From: JAGOME01 sp039812375
GTDB lineage: Bacteria > Actinomycetota > Actinomycetes > Actinomycetales > Dermatophilaceae
Assembly: GCA_039812375.1 (NCBI GenBank)
Contig: JBDIAO010000004.1
Span: 9,444 to 73,443, forward strand
DNA: 64,000 nt
Direction: 5' to 3'
Below are positions 60,525 to 64,000 of the stretch, one piece after another. How positions within the stretch are numbered: position 1 is the stretch's first letter; the number at the start of each line of letters is the position of its first letter. Made by a program: the position numbers and the translations under genes. Under the pieces are notes generated by a model. The model was not told the origin of the DNA. It was given only the letters and a program-made list of their open reading frames with translations, and ran no database searches.

Positions 60525-62318
60525 GTGACCGACACCACCATCGAGGCACCCGTCCGGCGTTCCGGTTCGCTCACAGCGATGCGACTTGCCGAGCTCCAGG
60601 GTCTGGCCTCGAGCATGGGCATCACCGGCACCGCCAAGATGCGCAAGAGCGACTTGGTCGAGGCCATTCGGGCTCGCCAGGGGGGACAGGCCGCTCCTGC
60701 GGCGCAATCGGCCCCGGCGCAACGGGTTGCTCAGAAGACGCCTCGGCGGGCTACCTCGGCGGGCGCGGCCGCGCCGACGCATACCGAGCCTGCGGAACGT
60801 GCCGAGCGCGGCGCTGGCGAGCAGGACAAAGGCCAGCACGATCGAGCCCAGCAGGACAAGGGCCAGCAGGACAAGGGCCAGCAGGACAAGAGCCAGCACG
60901 ATCAGGCCCAGCAGGACCAGCGCCAGTCGCCCCAGCGCCAGCAGGCTCAGGGGCAGCAGGGACAGCAGGGACAAGGGCAGCAGGGACAGCAGAACCGCTG
61001 GTCTGACGACGAGGAGGGTGGGCGCTCGGGTCGCCGCCGCCGCAACCGCAACCGCAACCGCGACAAGCGTCCGCCCCAGGCCCGTCCCCAGGGCGGTCAG
61101 AGTGAAGAGTCCGAGCCACAGATCGCCGAGGACGACGTCCTCGTGCCCGTGGCCGGCATACTCGACGTCCTCGACAATTACGCCTTCGTCCGGACGACCG
61201 GCTACCTGCCCGGCCCCAACGACATCTACGTCCCGCTCACCCTGGTCAAGCGGCACGGCCTGCGCAAAGGTGACGCCGTCACCGGCGCCATCAAGGCTCC
61301 CCGGGAGGGCGAGGAGCCGCAGACCCAGGCGGTCGGCGGGCGCAACAACCGGCAGCGTTACGTCGCGCTCGCCCGCCTCGACTCGGTCAACGGGCAGAAC
61401 CCCGAAGAGTCCCGGCGACGTCCGGAGTTCGGCAAGCTCACTCCCCTCTATCCGCAACACCGGTTGCGGCTGGAGACCGAGTCCAACATCCTCACTACGC
61501 GGATCATCGACCTCGTCGCCCCCATCGGGAAGGGCCAGCGCGGTCTGCTGGTTGCTCCCGCGAAGGCCGGCAAGACGCTCATACTGCAGGCCATCGCGAA
61601 CGCGATCACGATGAACAACCCCGAGTGCCACCTCATGGTCGTCCTTGTTGACGAGCGCCCCGAGGAGGTCACCGACATGCAGCGGGCGGTCAAGGGAGAG
61701 GTCATCGCCTCGACCTTCGACCGCCCCGCCGATGACCACACGACCGTCGCGGAACTCGCCATCGAGCGGGCCAAGCGGCTCGTCGAGCTCGGCCACGACG
61801 TCGTCGTCCTGCTCGACTCGATCACGCGCCTGGGCCGGGCCTACAACCTTGCCGCCCCCGCGAGTGGGCGGATCCTCTCCGGTGGTGTCGACTCTGCTGC
61901 GCTCTATCCCCCCAAGCGCTTCTTCGGTGCAGCACGAAACATCGAGAACGGTGGCTCGTTGACCATCCTGGCCACGGCCCTCGTCGAGACGGGCTCCCGG
62001 ATGGACGAAGTGATCTTCGAAGAGTTCAAAGGCACCGGCAACATGGAGCTCAAGCTCGACCGGAACCTGGCCAACCGGCGAATCTTCCCTGCTGTCGACG
62101 TGAACAACTCCGGCACCCGGCGCGAGGAGATCCTCCTTGCCCCCGAGGAGCTGAAGATCATGTGGAAGCTGCGTCGGGTGCTTGCCGCCCTCGACACCCA
62201 GCAGGGCATGGAACTCCTCATCGACCGGCTACGAAAGACGCGGACGAACTACGAGTTCCTTATGCAGGTCCAGCAGACCAGCTCGATCCGGATCGACGAC
62301 GAGGACGACGACACGTGA
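60525..62318 (+). CDS. rho: Transcription termination factor Rho with long low-complexity N-terminal insert
   Basis: Rho is the hexameric RNA helicase that ends transcription. The 597-residue protein has an N-terminal SAP-like helix bundle (MRLAELQGLASSMGITGTAKMRKSDLVEAI), a ~105-residue disordered insert rich in Gln/Asp/Lys (about 99-157) followed by RRRRNRNRNRDKR, the RNA-binding OB fold (VAGILDVLDNYAFVRTTGYLPG), Walker A in VAPAKAGKT, Walker B in VVVLLDSITRLGRAYN and the ATPase end. GTG 60525 follows GGGAAGGA. The insert type is typical of actinobacterial Rho. Confidence 0.96.
   Translation: MTDTTIEAPVRRSGSLTAMRLAELQGLASSMGITGTAKMRKSDLVEAIRARQGGQAAPAAQSAPAQRVAQKTPRRATSAGAAAPTHTEPAERAERGAGEQDKGQHDRAQQDKGQQDKGQQDKSQHDQAQQDQRQSPQRQQAQGQQGQQGQGQQGQQNRWSDDEEGGRSGRRRRNRNRNRDKRPPQARPQGGQSEESEPQIAEDDVLVPVAGILDVLDNYAFVRTTGYLPGPNDIYVPLTLVKRHGLRKGDAVTGAIKAPREGEEPQTQAVGGRNNRQRYVALARLDSVNGQNPEESRRRPEFGKLTPLYPQHRLRLETESNILTTRIIDLVAPIGKGQRGLLVAPAKAGKTLILQAIANAITMNNPECHLMVVLVDERPEEVTDMQRAVKGEVIASTFDRPADDHTTVAELAIERAKRLVELGHDVVVLLDSITRLGRAYNLAAPASGRILSGGVDSAALYPPKRFFGAARNIENGGSLTILATALVETGSRMDEVIFEEFKGTGNMELKLDRNLANRRIFPAVDVNNSGTRREEILLAPEELKIMWKLRRVLAALDTQQGMELLIDRLRKTRTNYEFLMQVQQTSSIRIDDEDDDT
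60815..60990 (+). repeat. Glutamine-rich coding repeats in rho
   Basis: CAGCAGGACAAGGGC-type 15-base units and CAGGGACAGCAG units repeat many times and encode DKGQQ and GQQGQ repeats of the disordered insert. Confidence 0.85.
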
Positions 62319-62325
62319 TGGGCTT

Positions 62326-63237
62326 GTGACGGCGACACCCAGTCTCGTCGTTTCCCGCCGACGGCAGATCGCGGGGCATCCGGCGGTCTCAGTTCTCGGC
62401 GGTGGGGTGCTCTTCGGCACTGCCGGTGTCGCGCAGGCGTTCGCTCCGCAGGGCGCTTCCCCAGTGGCGGTGGGCGCAGCCCGGCTGGCGATCGGGGCGC
62501 TCGCGCTGACGGCATACGTCATGATGCGCGGTGTCGGGCTGGCGCACATCCTGCGGATGTGGCGGGCCAAGGCGCTGGTCGTCGCCGCGGTGGGGGCGGC
62601 GGCATACCAGCCGTTCTTCTTCGCTGGGATCGGGTATGCCGGGGTGCCGCTGGGCACGCTCGTGGCCGTGGGCAGCGCCCCAGTCATCGCCGGCTTGTTG
62701 TCCTGGATCATCCTGGGTGAGCGCCCGGGTCGGTCCTGGGCGGTCGCGACGGCCATCTGCGTCGCCGGTCTGGGGCTGCTCACCGGGGCCGGGCACAGCA
62801 GCGAAGCCTTCCTCGGAGTGCTGCTGACGTTGGGGGCTGGGCTCTCGATTGCGACGTTCACCGTCGCAGCGAAGAAGCTCCTGCTGCGTGGGGTGCCGAC
62901 CCTGGAGGTGCTCGCCTCGGCGTTCCTCCTCGGCTCGTGCGTCATGGTCCCGGTCGCGGTACTGCTCGGGCTGCGCTGGGTCGCGACCCCGTCCGGGGCG
63001 ATCGTGGCGCTCTATCTCGGGTTCGCCACCATGGGGGTGGCCAACGTGCTGTACACCCGGGGCCTGGCGGCGCTGCCTGCCCCAACTGCGGTCACCCTGT
63101 CCCTGGCCGACCCAGTGACTGCCACCTTCTTGGGTTGGCTGCTCCTGGGGCAGGTGCTCGACGCGCTCGGCTGGTCCGGACTCGTGCTGCTCTTCACTGG
63201 ACTGGTCCTGCAAAGCGTGTGGTCCGCCCGGCGCTGA
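62326..63237 (+). CDS. EamA/DMT family transporter
   Basis: The 303-residue product has ten hydrophobic segments in two EamA halves (GGGVLFGTAGVAQAFAPQGASPVAVGAARLAIGALAL and LGAGLSIATFTVAAKKLLLRGVPTLEVLA), typical of metabolite exporters of the drug/metabolite superfamily. GTG 62326 is 7 bases past the rho stop without a clear Shine-Dalgarno sequence. It separates rho from rpmE, which are adjacent in many actinobacteria. Substrate unknown. Confidence 0.87.
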   Translation: MTATPSLVVSRRRQIAGHPAVSVLGGGVLFGTAGVAQAFAPQGASPVAVGAARLAIGALALTAYVMMRGVGLAHILRMWRAKALVVAAVGAAAYQPFFFAGIGYAGVPLGTLVAVGSAPVIAGLLSWIILGERPGRSWAVATAICVAGLGLLTGAGHSSEAFLGVLLTLGAGLSIATFTVAAKKLLLRGVPTLEVLASAFLLGSCVMVPVAVLLGLRWVATPSGAIVALYLGFATMGVANVLYTRGLAALPAPTAVTLSLADPVTATFLGWLLLGQVLDALGWSGLVLLFTGLVLQSVWSARR

Positions 63238-63567
63238 TCGACCACGCGGCACGTCCCGAGGGCGCGTTAGTTCTCACGAGTAGGCGTTGCTCTCGCGAGG
63301 AGGCGCGTTGTGGCACGCCTTCTGGCCGCGGGTGCGCCTACTCGCGACGCTTGCGTCTCGCTCCCGCCCCGGCGTCTGGGAACAGGCGCCGGGGCGGCGT
63401 CGTTTGGGAGAACGGGTCTGGGCTCTGGCAGACTTGACCGCTGGACCGGTTCACGGCACCAGATGCGTTCCTGAGCGGCCTCGTCACGAGGGCCGCAGGC
63501 GGGGCGCCGCAGGGCCTGCAGCCACGGTGGCTGGGCTCGCCGACCCGGAGACATCCAAGGAGACATC
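63238..63567. other. Intergenic region before rpmE
   Basis: About 330 bases with no gene that I can support. It contains a good hairpin terminator (63365-63396) for the DMT transporter and presumably the rpmE promoter. Short CTCGCGA/CTCACGAG motifs recur. Confidence 0.6.
63365..63396 (+). terminator. Hairpin terminator after the DMT transporter gene
   Basis: CGCCCCGGCG (63365-63374) and CGCCGGGGCG (63387-63396) form a perfect 10-bp stem with a 12-base loop, followed by GCGTCGTTTGGG. Confidence 0.75.
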
Positions 63568-63783
63568 GTGAAGAAGGACATCCACCCCGCCTACGGTGAA
63601 ACGACCGTGACGTGTACCTGCGGCAACACGTTCACCACGCGCAGCACCGCGAAGAACGGCATCATCCACGCCGAGGTCTGCAGCAACTGCCACCCGTTCT
63701 ATACCGGCAAGCAGAAGATCCTCGACACTGGTGGCCGGGTTGCCCGCTTCGAGGCCCGTTACGGCAAGAAGGCCGCCAAGTAG
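63568..63783 (+). CDS. rpmE: 50S ribosomal protein bL31 (zinc-binding form)
   Basis: The 71-residue protein begins MKKDIHPAYGETTVTCTCGNTF and contains the four zinc-ligand cysteines (Cys16, Cys18, Cys38, Cys41 in CTC and CSNC), so it is the zinc-containing C+ form; HPFYTGKQK is the conserved end of the fold. GTG 63568 follows AAGGAG. rho-rpmE is conserved synteny; prfA would be expected further right. Confidence 0.97.
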   Translation: MKKDIHPAYGETTVTCTCGNTFTTRSTAKNGIIHAEVCSNCHPFYTGKQKILDTGGRVARFEARYGKKAAK

Positions 63784-63937
63784 CATCCGTGATGCGCCGG
63801 TCCCGACGTGCTCGGGGTCGGCGCGTCGTCGTTTCGTGCTGGGCGGCTCCGGTCCTGCCCGCACCCTCGGACTGTTCTGGGCCGGACTCTTCTCCCCCTA
63901 GAGCCCCGACCCCCGACCCCCAGACCCCGGAACCTAT

Positions 63938-63997
63938 GCGAAACCCCGGAACCTTTCCCCGGTTTCGCCACGTTTTCGGGGTCACCCCGAAAACGTG
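63938..63997 (+). terminator. Double inverted repeat downstream of rpmE
   Basis: GCGAAACC (63938-63945) pairs with GGTTTCGC (63961-63968), and directly after it CACGTTTTCGGGG (63969-63981) pairs with CCCCGAAAACGTG (63985-63997) over a 3-base loop. The region 63784-63937 between rpmE and these stems shows no gene. Confidence 0.7.
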
Positions 63998-64000
63998 AGG

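Overview
The window is a chromosomal segment of a high-G+C actinobacterium, most likely Micrococcales near Intrasporangiaceae/Dermatophilaceae. The evidence is a sigR-rsrA redox pair, an HCxxPC-type nickel superoxide dismutase with its peptidase, a fused Kgd-type 2-oxoglutarate enzyme, the 24-residue ribosomal protein bL37, an initiator tRNA with a C1-U72 mismatch, frequent GTG/TTG starts and strong G/C third-position bias. Most genes are conserved housekeeping genes in conserved actinobacterial order, with accessory genes inserted between them.

Layout. 1-5250: end of moaE, a PDZ/Lon-like membrane protease, a PPA1309-family gene and a large UPF0182 membrane protein. 5367-5480: initiator tRNA and terminator. 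5481-6450: a decayed patch holding a DUF6431 transposition-associated fragment joined to an antitoxin-like fragment. 6451-10579: a secreted transglycosylase-like protein and an M16 peptidase pair. 10576-21398: hisN, rsgA, aroA, a YedK/HMCES-type gene and a hydrolase, with a five-gene peptide-type ABC importer inserted between hisN and rsgA. 21449-27207: a large secreted CotH-kinase protein with triplicated carbohydrate-binding-like domains, then a DsbB-like membrane protein with an extracytoplasmic propeller-like domain and a 55-residue membrane partner. 27209-31492: sigR-rsrA behind a likely SigR promoter, bL37, a small secreted peptide and two membrane proteins with degenerate HD-GYP domains. 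31547-36033: manA, sodN/sodX, malic enzyme and a quinone oxidoreductase-like gene. 36166-40925: SGNH hydrolase, DUF6104 protein and kgd. 41114-48702: an ABC-2 exporter, two CNNM/CorC-type proteins, a class V aminotransferase fold protein, a TauE/SafE permease and a double VOC protein. 48766-63783: tRNA-Arg(CCG), argS-lysA-hom-thrC-thrB, a two-gene PTS, rho, a DMT exporter and rpmE.

Functionally, hom-thrC-thrB with lysA serve the aspartate-family amino acids. The EIIBC gene and the EIIA-HPr-EI fusion gene together encode every domain of a PTS phosphorelay. SigR/RsrA, DsbB-like and Ni-SOD genes form a redox-stress theme. The parts least explained by known families are the secreted micro-peptide next to two degenerate HD-GYP membrane proteins, the DsbB-like/propeller protein with its mini-membrane partner beside sigR, the CotH protein with recent internal duplications, the extra cysteine-less EIIB-like domain on the PTS permease, and a strongly over-represented heptamer (GGCATAC/GTATGCC) across the window.
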